Assembly: GCA_028824685.1 (NCBI GenBank)
Contig: JAPPCZ010000083.1
Coordinates: forward strand, 26,678-90,677
Reading direction: 5' to 3'
Length of the DNA stretch: 64,000 bases
DNA from: Candidatus Poribacteria bacterium
GTDB lineage: Bacteria > Poribacteria > WGA-4E > WGA-3G
In this document: positions 53,753 through 62,179 of the stretch, piece by piece
Position numbering within the stretch: position 1 is the first letter of the stretch
Layout: each line of letters starts with the position of its first letter
Program-made: the position numbers and the translations under genes
Notes under the pieces: generated by a model
Databases searched by the model: none
What the model was told of the DNA's origin: nothing
The model's input: only the letters and a program-made list of their open reading frames with translations

Positions 53753-55360
53753 ATGGAAGCCAAAACAAAAAGTAGAGTCGTCATGGTGGCAAGTTGGCTG
53801 ATTATCATTGGTATAATCGGGTTAGCCTATAAGTTCCTTGTTGAACCCCGCCTTAGCGGTAGACGTAGCAAACTCGTTGAAAAGACCAGCACGCAGCGGT
53901 ATGACCACGAAATTAAAGTGGCGCATGACTCTTTTCCTGGATACGCGATACTTCGGTCAGACGCAGTAAAAAATCTACTTGATCGGCAATCGATTAAGTT
54001 AACCTTTATTGATGATAAAGCTGATTACAGGAGGCGAGCGCGCGATCTGAAAAGTGGCAAGGTGCAGATGGCAGTCTTTACCGTTGATGCTTATCTTAAA
54101 GCGGGTAGTGTCATTGGTGATTTTCCCGGCTCAATTGTTCTTGTCATAGATGAATCCAAAGGGGCAGATGCGATTGTGGCACATAAGCGAGGTGTTGCAA
54201 CCATCCCAAATTTGAGCAATCCGAAGGCGCGTATCGTGCTTACGCCGGATTCACCGAGCGAAACGCTCGCCCGCATTATGATTAACACAATGAGTCTGCC
54301 GAGTCTTCCTACTGATTGGGCATCTGATGCAAACGGTGCTGAGGATGTTTATAAAAAACTAAAATCTGCGGATCCAGATGAACCCTCTGCTTACGTTTTG
54401 TGGGAACCCTACGTAACGAAAGCACTTGCGATTGAGGGTGTGCATCTGCTGTTAGACAGTTCAAAACTGAAAGGTTATATCGTTGATGTGTTAGTAGTCC
54501 AACGTGAATTTTTAGATACACAACGTGAACTTGTTACACATGTTGTGCAGGCGTATCTCCGTGCGAACTACGACTACACTAACCAACCTGATGGATTGCT
54601 GTCTTTGATCGAAGCAGATGCTAAACAGTACGGTGATGCGCTCAGTCGAAATGAGGCAAGTCAGTTGGTTAAAGGTATTGAATGGCGGAACACCGTTGAA
54701 AATTACGCCCATTTCGGTGTGATTTCTGGTGAGCAAGCAAAAGATACTGAAAAACTTGAGGCGATGATTGGTAAAATTATGCAGGTACTCGTTAAAACGA
54801 ATTCACTCCCTTCAGACCCGTTGTCGGGGAAATATGGAAACCTATTTTTTGAAGGCATTTTGCGTTCACTTCACCATGATAAATTTCATCCCGGTGTGTT
54901 GGACGCAGGTGGCACAACTGGATTAGACGATATTTTCGTAGATACAGCCGCTGTGGTAGAGGAAAAAGTTCGGGAAGATGCCGCGTTGAATCCGCTATCT
55001 GATACAAATTGGAATACGCTTGCGCCTGTTGCAGCAATGAAGATTGAACCGATCCAATTCGGTAGGGGAAACGCGCGAATTCTTCCCGGTAGCCAACGCG
55101 CACTTGCTGACATTGCATCAAAACTGAAATCGTTTCCACAGTATTATCTCAGAGTTGTTGGACACACGCGGAAGGAAGGGGATCCAGCGGCGAATAAGAT
55201 TCTCGCTACACAACGTGCTGAGGCAGCCGCTAAAGCACTCAGACAACTCGGCATCAAGAGCCACCGAATCCGTGCTATCGCGAGCACTCGAACCTCTACG
55301 AAGATGCAAGGTGGTGCAGCACAAAGCGTTACGTTTGAACTTTTAGGAAAACCTTATTAG
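53753..55360 (+). CDS. Second solute-binding/OmpA-like fusion protein, membrane-anchored
   Basis: One N-terminal transmembrane helix (residues 11-31, VASWLIIIGIIGLAYKFLVE) is followed by a solute-binding fold (about 60-370, with SGKVQMAVFTVDAYLKAG and VIDESKGADAIVAHKRGV). The C-terminal OmpA-like domain (about 435-535) is seen as PIQFGRGNARILPGSQRALA, YLRVVGHTRKEGD and LATQRAEAAAKALRQLGI. Similarity to the first fusion protein is in architecture, not close sequence. I choose ATG 53753, since the ATG-like starts before it overlap the vWA gene. The anchored, rather than cleaved, N terminus contrasts with the first protein. Confidence 0.87.
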   Translation: MEAKTKSRVVMVASWLIIIGIIGLAYKFLVEPRLSGRRSKLVEKTSTQRYDHEIKVAHDSFPGYAILRSDAVKNLLDRQSIKLTFIDDKADYRRRARDLKSGKVQMAVFTVDAYLKAGSVIGDFPGSIVLVIDESKGADAIVAHKRGVATIPNLSNPKARIVLTPDSPSETLARIMINTMSLPSLPTDWASDANGAEDVYKKLKSADPDEPSAYVLWEPYVTKALAIEGVHLLLDSSKLKGYIVDVLVVQREFLDTQRELVTHVVQAYLRANYDYTNQPDGLLSLIEADAKQYGDALSRNEASQLVKGIEWRNTVENYAHFGVISGEQAKDTEKLEAMIGKIMQVLVKTNSLPSDPLSGKYGNLFFEGILRSLHHDKFHPGVLDAGGTTGLDDIFVDTAAVVEEKVREDAALNPLSDTNWNTLAPVAAMKIEPIQFGRGNARILPGSQRALADIASKLKSFPQYYLRVVGHTRKEGDPAANKILATQRAEAAAKALRQLGIKSHRIRAIASTRTSTKMQGGAAQSVTFELLGKPY

Positions 55361-55438
55361 GATTAATTTTGGTTTGTAGTGAGAAAATTTTGATAACAAG
55401 TGAACTAAATACCGAAGCCGTTTTAGGAGGACAGAAAC

Positions 55439-56314
55439 ATGTCAATCAACAAAAAACAAGAAACTAAAACAAATCAACGTTTTTCACGTCGTGCCTTTAT
55501 CAAGAGTTCTGTAGGACTGGCGACTGCCACGGTCGCAAGTGGAGGATTGCTTCGGTCCGCGAATGCACAGTCTCAATTTGGAGAATATATCCCCTACGAT
55601 TCTACACGCGATTATCACTACAGTTCACGCTATGGTACGCGCGAAATCATTGAACACCATCATCCGGGAACGGAACCAACAGGTGAAAAGTTCACATTTG
55701 TCCGCCTCAAATATCCCGGTGGTGATTGGTGGACTAATCTTGTTAACGTTCATCTCTGGCAGTCAGACCTAAAGTTTACACAAGTACTCGCCGCAAATAC
55801 CGAAATTGATGTTGACCTGCGTAATCATCCGCAGTACGTAGATATTGATGATTCTTGGCTTTTTTCTTATCCGTTTCTCTACATGACAGGACACGGTAGA
55901 AGTCGCATGCGACTCACTGATGCACATATACGGAAATTAAGAGAATACTTTGAACGCGGGGGATTCCTTCACGTTGAGGATTGCGATATCCGCTATAATC
56001 TGTTTTGGCCACAAATCGAAAGGATGATGCAGCGGATTTATCCGGACAAGGAGTTTGAACAACTGGATATGAGCCATCCGATTTATCGGACCCCCTACCC
56101 GCATGACGACTACCTTGGCGGTGATAAACTTATTCCGCGCTATGAGTATGATCTGGCTATGATGGATGATGATGGCAAGGTGATGGTCTACTTCTGTCCC
56201 AATGATTTAAATTGTGCGTGGGAAGGAAGAAAATGTAGTCCCCGCGGTGAAGAACAGCGGATTTGGGCATTTGAGCAGGGTATGAATGTTGTGGCGTATG
56301 CCCTTACGCGATAA
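55439..56314 (+). CDS. Tat-exported DUF4159 protein
   Basis: A twin-arginine signal (SRRAFIK, R17-R18, then a weakly hydrophobic stretch to SANAQ) precedes a DUF4159 domain (about 65-290). Its motifs are FTFVRLKYPGGDWW, FLYMTGHGRSRMRLTDAHIR and LREYFERGGFLHVEDCD. DUF4159 resembles a ThuA/GATase fold and is often next to vWA and MoxR genes; its function is unknown. It follows the SBP-OmpA/vWA genes with a 78-base gap and an AGGAGG site, and ends before a strong terminator, so it probably belongs to the same functional unit. Confidence 0.88.
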   Translation: MSINKKQETKTNQRFSRRAFIKSSVGLATATVASGGLLRSANAQSQFGEYIPYDSTRDYHYSSRYGTREIIEHHHPGTEPTGEKFTFVRLKYPGGDWWTNLVNVHLWQSDLKFTQVLAANTEIDVDLRNHPQYVDIDDSWLFSYPFLYMTGHGRSRMRLTDAHIRKLREYFERGGFLHVEDCDIRYNLFWPQIERMMQRIYPDKEFEQLDMSHPIYRTPYPHDDYLGGDKLIPRYEYDLAMMDDDGKVMVYFCPNDLNCAWEGRKCSPRGEEQRIWAFEQGMNVVAYALTR

Positions 56315-56364
56315 TTAGGGCGGGATTTTACAATTCACAATACACTACAACCTATCTCATAAAT

Positions 56365-56625
56365 AGTTGGAGGGCTTTGAAAGCCCGATTTCAATATCCT
56401 GTAGGCGGTGAATGCCTAAATGGCATTCATACCGTTGATTTCGATCTCCGAATCGCGACGAAACCACTAATAGTCGGGAATCGGAGTTCCCTCCTACAAA
56501 GAGAATCAACTGATAATGAACCTACAAATCTTATTTATGAGATACGCTCTACCATCCGGCGCGCTTGTAAAGCGCGCCTGCTTTTTTTACTGGACAGTCG
56601 CGACAAGGAGGTCGCTCCTACAAGA
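56365..56625. repeat. Cluster of dispersed palindromic repeats
   Basis: In order: GTTGGAGGGCTTTGAAAGCC (also near 15003-15070); a REP core at 56438-56498 nearly identical to that at 35370-35437; the terminator hairpin at 56558; and GTCGCGACAAGGAGGTCGCT followed by CCTACAAG at 56597. No gene is seen in 56315-56617. Confidence 0.6.
56558..56588 (+). terminator. Rho-independent terminator
   Basis: GGCGCGCTT and AAGCGCGCC pair perfectly around GTA and are followed by TGCTTTTTTT. It ends the plus-strand operon that closes with the DUF4159 gene. Confidence 0.88.
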
Positions 56626-57856
56626 TTTGTGGAAGTTGGGTAAGCAACTTTTCTCTGAAACGTTCATAAGCAAGGTTTGCCCCTGCAATGTTGCCCGATG
56701 CAGGACCAATCTGAAGTTGCGCAACCGTGCCTGAACCGAACAGATTTTTGATCGGGTGGAATTGCAAATTGGGGTCAAGTTTTGGAAGACCACACACAAG
56801 CGGAATCGGGTACTGTCTAATTAACTCCCTTAAAAACCAGTAGCGGCGAAGATTAAATTTATACCCTGTTGCGAGAATAATACGAGATACATTTGTAATC
56901 GTGTCACGTGTCGTTTCAACTTGTAGACCTTGTGTTGAGACGATATTGCAGATATGTGTCTCAGGATAGATGTTGATGTTTGTACTATTTTCCAATGTTT
57001 CCATCACATCTGGTGTGATGCTGCCTTCGCCTCTGTTCTCTTGAATTATTTGGTATCGCCTCTGAAAATCGGGCTCGCTTGCAAATTCTGAGAGTGCCTT
57101 GGGACCTAACCATATCGGTGGGAAATCAAACTGTTCTGTTTTTAGTTGTTTCCGTGCAATTAGTGCCACGTGATGTCCTTGTTCACTGAGGCTTTTTGTA
57201 AGCGTTCCTGCCGTTAACCCTCCTCCAACTATCATAATTTTACCGTCGTCTTTTTGTTCCTGTTTATAATTCACCGAGAATTGCGATGCGTGTACAATCC
57301 TGTCTGGATATTGGCGTTGCCATTCGACGAATTCTGGTGGTACATAAGCACAATCATCAGAACCAATAGCAAGGATAACGCAACTACTGCGAAACCCTTC
57401 ATTGTTTGTCGAAATTAGACGAAAAGGGTATTTTTCCGCTCCCTTGTCCCACCGTAATTTTGCTACATCAAACTGGTAATAAACTTCATGACCCGTAGGA
57501 GGGATTTGTAATCCCGATACTGCAAGTGCATCGTTACAGAAATCCCAAAAGAGTTCAGTAGAAGGTTGCGAATATGGTGGTGCGAACTCATTTGTTCGGT
57601 TTTGACGTTCTGCGTATTCAACGATACCTAACGGATCAGAGGTAATATGATGTACTGCTGGGGATCGGAGAAATGTCATACCTTGGCGTTCCGTTTTACA
57701 TCGCCATTCAGTGAGGGGCTGTGGATGTCGATCCACGATTGCGATGTGTTGTGCCGCTGTTGGCATGTCGCGCAGCAGTCGGAGGGCTATAGAGATGCCG
57801 TGAATGCCGCCGCCGATGATGGTAATCGGGATGTTTCTATGCACAAGGGTTTTCAT
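56618..57856 (-). CDS. FAD/NAD(P)-binding oxidoreductase (ornithine/lysine N-monooxygenase-like)
   Basis: The N-terminal dinucleotide-binding motif is ITIIGGGIHGISIALRLL. A second one (GKIMIVGGGLTAGTLTKSLS) lies near the centre, and the ATGY-like motif IILATGYKFN is near residue 335. This is the layout of flavin-dependent monooxygenases of the SidA/IucD/PvdA and related YpdA-like groups. Substrate is unknown. I take ATG 57856; GTG 57904 would extend the frame by 16 residues over the end of the upstream lipoprotein gene. It is last in a minus-strand series and its 3' end includes a REP palindrome, so the C-terminal residues may be altered. Confidence 0.8.
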   Translation of the reverse strand: MKTLVHRNIPITIIGGGIHGISIALRLLRDMPTAAQHIAIVDRHPQPLTEWRCKTERQGMTFLRSPAVHHITSDPLGIVEYAERQNRTNEFAPPYSQPSTELFWDFCNDALAVSGLQIPPTGHEVYYQFDVAKLRWDKGAEKYPFRLISTNNEGFRSSCVILAIGSDDCAYVPPEFVEWQRQYPDRIVHASQFSVNYKQEQKDDGKIMIVGGGLTAGTLTKSLSEQGHHVALIARKQLKTEQFDFPPIWLGPKALSEFASEPDFQRRYQIIQENRGEGSITPDVMETLENSTNINIYPETHICNIVSTQGLQVETTRDTITNVSRIILATGYKFNLRRYWFLRELIRQYPIPLVCGLPKLDPNLQFHPIKNLFGSGTVAQLQIGPASGNIAGANLAYERFREKLLTQLPQIL

Positions 57857-57872
57857 ATTTGCATTACAAAAC

Positions 57873-58859
57873 TTAATCTGTATGAGGTCCGGGAAGGTGA
57901 ACACTTTTTAGCATATAGGTTTGTGTATTTAATGCGTCGGTAGCACGGTACTGACTGTATCTATACTGAACAACGCCTACTGAAGGTGCTACCCAGTAAG
58001 CTGCGGGAGGGCTAATCACGCGAATTGACGGATCATCGCTGACACCGTAAACGACCTCCTCGTAGACAAGATATGTGCTATAAGTGCCGGCGGGGACGGT
58101 AATTTGTACATCCTTATCTGCGACAAAGCGGGTAGCAGTCACCGGTATGCTGATGTCTTTTTCAAAAACAACCCATTCCTTTCCAACTTCCAGCGGAAAA
58201 TCCCACAGACGACGTGGTGGAAAATGTTTTTGGTGAGAAACCGGATTTTGGAGTGGAAGAAATACATCAAATGCGGATTCTACTAGTGCTTGCGGTGTTT
58301 TAGTGAAGTAAGTTGCCAAAATCGGAAACGGGAATCCATCAAAAAAGTCGGTGTCTAATCGAAAGTAGTATGCGTTTGCTGTCAAATGATCAACTGCCAA
58401 CAGATTAAATTCATCGGGTTCAACAGGACTGATTTCGCTAATGGTCATCTGGCGATGTGTTGTTCCACTGATGTCACGCGTCCCCCTAACACGAAGCGTG
58501 AATTCCTGTTCGGTATCAAGGTTAATGTATGTCCATGCTGAACCTGTGTCTGTTGGAAAATCAATAGCGTTGAACACTCCTACTGTATCGGGAGGTGGTA
58601 GTTTGGTCTCACCATGCGGATCAATCAGTCCTTCTTCACCACAACTACAAAGGAGTAACAAGAAAAGTGTAATAGGGATAGCAGTTAGCCATCGGAAGCC
58701 ATCGGCTTTCAGCAGTCGGCTGTCGGAAAAAGAGATTTTCTTTTTGTAGGACTCTGCTTTCTGATTATTGACAATTGTAGATTGTCGGTTAATCTTGCAG
58801 ATGGGCACTTCTGCTGACTGCTGACTGCTGACTGCTGATGGCTTATAACTCTTCATCAT
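57873..58859 (-). CDS. Lipoprotein-like protein whose N terminus is encoded by an inserted repeat
   Basis: The hydrophobic stretch LTAIPITLFLLLLCSC ends in a lipobox with Cys at residue 73 of the frame starting at ATG 58859. The first 55 residues (with SAVSSQQSAEVP and KINRQSTIVNNQ) come from a palindromic repeat, leaving the signal far from the start. No better in-frame start codon lies between. The ATG overlaps the stop of the upstream gene (ATGATGA). The remaining 250 residues are beta-rich (GSAWTYINLDTEQEFTLRVR, VPAGTYSTYLVYEEVVYG), with no family recognised. Export may be impaired, or translation may start elsewhere. Confidence 0.7.
   Translation of the reverse strand: MMKSYKPSAVSSQQSAEVPICKINRQSTIVNNQKAESYKKKISFSDSRLLKADGFRWLTAIPITLFLLLLCSCGEEGLIDPHGETKLPPPDTVGVFNAIDFPTDTGSAWTYINLDTEQEFTLRVRGTRDISGTTHRQMTISEISPVEPDEFNLLAVDHLTANAYYFRLDTDFFDGFPFPILATYFTKTPQALVESAFDVFLPLQNPVSHQKHFPPRRLWDFPLEVGKEWVVFEKDISIPVTATRFVADKDVQITVPAGTYSTYLVYEEVVYGVSDDPSIRVISPPAAYWVAPSVGVVQYRYSQYRATDALNTQTYMLKSVHLPGPHTD
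58686..58846. repeat. Palindromic repeat element within the lipoprotein gene
   Basis: GCCATCGGCTTTCAGCAGTC near 58698 is largely the complement of GACTGCTGACTGCTGATGGC at 58823-58842. Next to the right arm, a 7-bp TGCTGAC unit is tandemly repeated about four times (58812-58840). The element is in frame, so it added codons without stopping translation. Confidence 0.65.
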
Positions 58860-61477
58860 TTCACCACTGAGAATTTCCCGGTACTTTGAAATCCATTTCC
58901 ATCGGTGGCACGGAAAAAGTATAGCCCGGCGCACACTTTCTCACCGCGTTGGTTTGTGCAATCCCAATTGGATGCATTATCAATTACCTTAATTCGATTC
59001 CCTAATATATCATAAATTTCAACCTTTAATCCTCTGGGATAAAAAGTTAAGTGTTGGCTTCCTTGTGCTGCCCGAAGCGGATTAGGTGCAACTGATACAT
59101 TTCGGTTTGTGTTTTTCGCAACATAGTTGAAGATGCGCCCTTGCCAAATTTGGTCTCCTGTTATACCAGCCGGTGTTTTTCCAGTAATTTTGTAGAGATA
59201 GATACCTGTCGGTGGAAATCCGTTTGTACGTAAGGTTCCGCGCCAATTTGTCTCGGATTCTTGTGTTAAAATGACGGTATAATTGTCTCGGTTAGGGCTT
59301 TCTACCGTTAGTTGTGGTGCACTTTGCAGCGGGCGTGTGCTTTGAACTTCTACATGCCATGTCCCTGTGCCGTGTAGTTGCGTACTGATAAAGAACGCAG
59401 GTGCTCCGTTTGCTGTATCTGCGTTCGGTGTGATACTATCTGGCGTAATACTTGGTGTACCCATAATACCCATCGCGTCAACGGGGACAACTGCATAATA
59501 ATAATGAACCTTTTTGTAATAATAAACGTGATCTGGGTCAGTAAAGTCTAAATCAACATCTTGGTAGATGGTAGTATCCTCGAATTGGGTTTGCGTTAGA
59601 CTCACATATCCCACGATAGTTATATCATCTTCAGGGATGCCGTTATCATCGCTATCAGTTGCAGCGATTACTTCATCGGGATTTTCAAAAGGTAGCGGTT
59701 CATCTGTTTCACTTTCCAGCACAATGCGTTTTCTCACGATTGCGACTTCCTGAATTCCGGTCGGGTCGTCAAGCGTCCATTTGATTATGGGACCTCTACC
59801 TCCTTGTGAGACTTGAGCGTTTGATAACTGTCCCTTCGGTGGTGCACCAGCCATGTAACTGACAGAACCGCCAAAAGTACCACCGGGAATTATAACCTGT
59901 TCAACATCAGGATGCATATTGATAAGAATGAGCGTAATTTCTTGAATGTCGCCACCGAAATCTGTGAATGTCATCTGTGCTTCTTGGGAACGTTGATAGG
60001 TAAACGCTTCTCTGACTTCGGTACTGCCATTCCGTTTTTTTACGACAAATTTGGCAGCCCACCCGCGCAAGCCTAAATTGTTGTGCCGACTTAGTTCTCT
60101 CTCAATGTTGATCCTATCAGTGTTTGTCAGGCGACTCATATCTATCGGTGCAAGGTCAGCACCATCTATTTTGATAGCGAATTCTGGCATAATCCCAGTA
60201 GGACGAAAGACAATATACCGACACGAAAAATGTTCTGGCATTGCTTCTGAATTGAAATCAGCACGAATCGGATAATTGGTATGAACATCATTAGGATGAA
60301 TGGCGACAGGTGGAAATCGGTGAGCGTTCCTATAACCCGGAAGTTCGGGATTTGTATAGGCGCGGGTATTTGTGAAATAGTTCCATACCGTAAAGGTTTT
60401 GAACGCCTCTGCAAGCGTTGTGCCGTTATCAACAAAGACATCGTAGAAGTTGCCCATTTCGCGATAACTACCATCTGTGGCGTTTTCGAAAAATTGCCGG
60501 ATGATGTCATAACCGAACCTTTCTGCCATATACAGTGCCCATATTACCGAACCGTATTCGTGATCCCCGATTCGGCTTTCAAGTGAAATATCTGGAATAA
60601 GAAACCAACGTCGGAGTTGATGGATGTAGTAGTTGTAGGAGTTGGTTTCGTTGGGTTCGTCAGGGTCGGGGAGTGTATCTCCATCGTCAATAACGCCACC
60701 GTCGTAAGTCATCACTTCTATCCACGTAGCGGATGCTTCCATGAACCATGTTGGCATATAGGCGTTATAACCGAATTGAATGCCGTGCAGAAATTCATGT
60801 GCGCAAGTCGTTTCAAGATAGCGTATCCCTTCTGCTTTTCCAACATAGTCATAAATACGGGAATTGATCATGAAATAGGGTGCGACCGTCAAGGCAGTAG
60901 ATAACACACGCCCTTCAAACCAGTCTGCAGTTGTGATACCGAGTGCAGGAAACGTAAACAGATATACATCCATTTTATGGTTGCCACCGTTTTGTGCCGC
61001 CCAAAAATCGATGTAAGGCTTTTTGAACCCCATCAGGTCAATTTGAACGCGGTATGAGCGTTCCATCGCATCGGCACAGAGATCGATATAATCGGGCACA
61101 CCGTTGCGTGGGTGAAAATCCTCAAGTGGAGGTGCATGCGGTCCAACACGCGTATAGTGAAGCCTGAAGTGCGGTGTATTGAAATGTTCTGATAATTGAA
61201 TATCCCCGAAAAAACTGCCGGGCAGTCCAGGACGCAAGAAAATTGGCTTAAGTTCCTGCCGAAATTTTGATGGCAAATTTTGCCAATTCTTGGCGATGGT
61301 AACAAAACTATCGGTTGCGCATTCTGTTATTTCACTTGAGGTATACCGCGCTTTGAGATTTATAAATTTGCGAGCGGTTTGGATTGCACTTTGGAGTTCT
61401 GCGTCTGGTGGAAGGGCATTTGCGACAGATAGAAATGACACAAGGAATAAGAAAATGGGAATATAGAGTAATTTCAT
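58856..61477 (-). CDS. Secreted putative metallopeptidase (MXAN_6640-like) with C-terminal sorting-like domain
   Basis: A signal peptide (residues 1-21, ending ANA) precedes a domain with zinc motif HEFLH (H227, E228, H231) and a downstream glutamate in WFMEASATWIE, the gluzincin arrangement. The context FNTPHFRLHYTRVG and NGVPDYIDLCADAMERSY is typical of a family of secreted putative metalloproteases. Residues about 540-690 look like fibronectin III-type. The C terminus (VSVAPNPLRAAQ to VEIYDILGNRI, CAGLYFFRA and GKFSVVK) matches type IX secretion type A sorting domains in form. It overlaps the downstream lipoprotein gene by 4 bases. Confidence 0.85.
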   Translation of the reverse strand: MKLLYIPIFLFLVSFLSVANALPPDAELQSAIQTARKFINLKARYTSSEITECATDSFVTIAKNWQNLPSKFRQELKPIFLRPGLPGSFFGDIQLSEHFNTPHFRLHYTRVGPHAPPLEDFHPRNGVPDYIDLCADAMERSYRVQIDLMGFKKPYIDFWAAQNGGNHKMDVYLFTFPALGITTADWFEGRVLSTALTVAPYFMINSRIYDYVGKAEGIRYLETTCAHEFLHGIQFGYNAYMPTWFMEASATWIEVMTYDGGVIDDGDTLPDPDEPNETNSYNYYIHQLRRWFLIPDISLESRIGDHEYGSVIWALYMAERFGYDIIRQFFENATDGSYREMGNFYDVFVDNGTTLAEAFKTFTVWNYFTNTRAYTNPELPGYRNAHRFPPVAIHPNDVHTNYPIRADFNSEAMPEHFSCRYIVFRPTGIMPEFAIKIDGADLAPIDMSRLTNTDRINIERELSRHNNLGLRGWAAKFVVKKRNGSTEVREAFTYQRSQEAQMTFTDFGGDIQEITLILINMHPDVEQVIIPGGTFGGSVSYMAGAPPKGQLSNAQVSQGGRGPIIKWTLDDPTGIQEVAIVRKRIVLESETDEPLPFENPDEVIAATDSDDNGIPEDDITIVGYVSLTQTQFEDTTIYQDVDLDFTDPDHVYYYKKVHYYYAVVPVDAMGIMGTPSITPDSITPNADTANGAPAFFISTQLHGTGTWHVEVQSTRPLQSAPQLTVESPNRDNYTVILTQESETNWRGTLRTNGFPPTGIYLYKITGKTPAGITGDQIWQGRIFNYVAKNTNRNVSVAPNPLRAAQGSQHLTFYPRGLKVEIYDILGNRIKVIDNASNWDCTNQRGEKVCAGLYFFRATDGNGFQSTGKFSVVK

Positions 61478-61600
61478 TTGCGTTAGTATAATGTGTATTT
61501 ATTAGTTAGTTGTTTGTCTGGCTTATAGGATTCACAATTTATTATACACGGTGGCGGTAGGAAATTCAAGGAGAAACGAAGGAGATTTAGGACAAGCATC

Positions 61601-62140
61601 TTAAGCGAAATGGGTGGGTTTTCCATCAAGACTGGTGCTGTTCTTTTCTTCCCAATAAGTCTTTAAACCTTCTTTACCTTTTTTCGCTGCCCATGTATTT
61701 AACTGTTCCCTTTCACCGACGTAGTCGTAAAGTGGCACAGCCATTCCGCAGGAAGCTTGAACGAGATCAATTTTAAGGTCAAAGATTTGTCTTGCACCGG
61801 GAATTGGTGAGAATAGTGGAAAGAGAAGTTGCCATTCTGGGTCGTCATTATGGATAGCCTTGGCAGTGCCGTAGAGTCGGAGGATCAACGGATTATCCTC
61901 AAACGCAGTAAACATAAGTGTCATCCGAGGGTTTTCTTGAACGTGTGCTGCAGTTTCATTTCCGCTGCCTGTCACGTTTAACCAGATAACACGGTTTGCA
62001 TTAACGATACGCAAGGAATCCATGCCTTTTGGAGATAGATTGATTCTACTGTCGGCGGTTGCTGTTGCAACAAAAAATATTTTTTGATTTTCAATAAATT
62101 GCTGAAATTTAGGTGTAATTTGCTTATATAGTTTTGACAT
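61601..62140 (-). CDS. Pyridoxamine 5'-phosphate oxidase-fold (FMN-binding) protein
   Basis: The split-barrel fold is seen from FFVATATADSRINLSPKGMD, VIWLNVTGSGNETAAHVQEN and PRMTLMFTAFEDNPLILRLY, standard for PPOX-class proteins that bind FMN, F420 or heme. The GMD and NxTGSG segments match the PPOX family protein group with unknown substrates. At 179 residues it is complete and cytoplasmic. It is probably co-oriented with, but not tightly coupled to, its neighbours. Confidence 0.88.
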   Translation of the reverse strand: MSKLYKQITPKFQQFIENQKIFFVATATADSRINLSPKGMDSLRIVNANRVIWLNVTGSGNETAAHVQENPRMTLMFTAFEDNPLILRLYGTAKAIHNDDPEWQLLFPLFSPIPGARQIFDLKIDLVQASCGMAVPLYDYVGEREQLNTWAAKKGKEGLKTYWEEKNSTSLDGKPTHFA

Positions 62141-62179
62141 TGCACTGTTTATTTAATTGAAATGAGAGTGTATACGTCT

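Noticed and set aside
58441..58749. 102-codon plus-strand frame opposite the lipoprotein gene
   Set aside because: Antisense frame over a repeat element and a lipoprotein signal, with no ribosome site.
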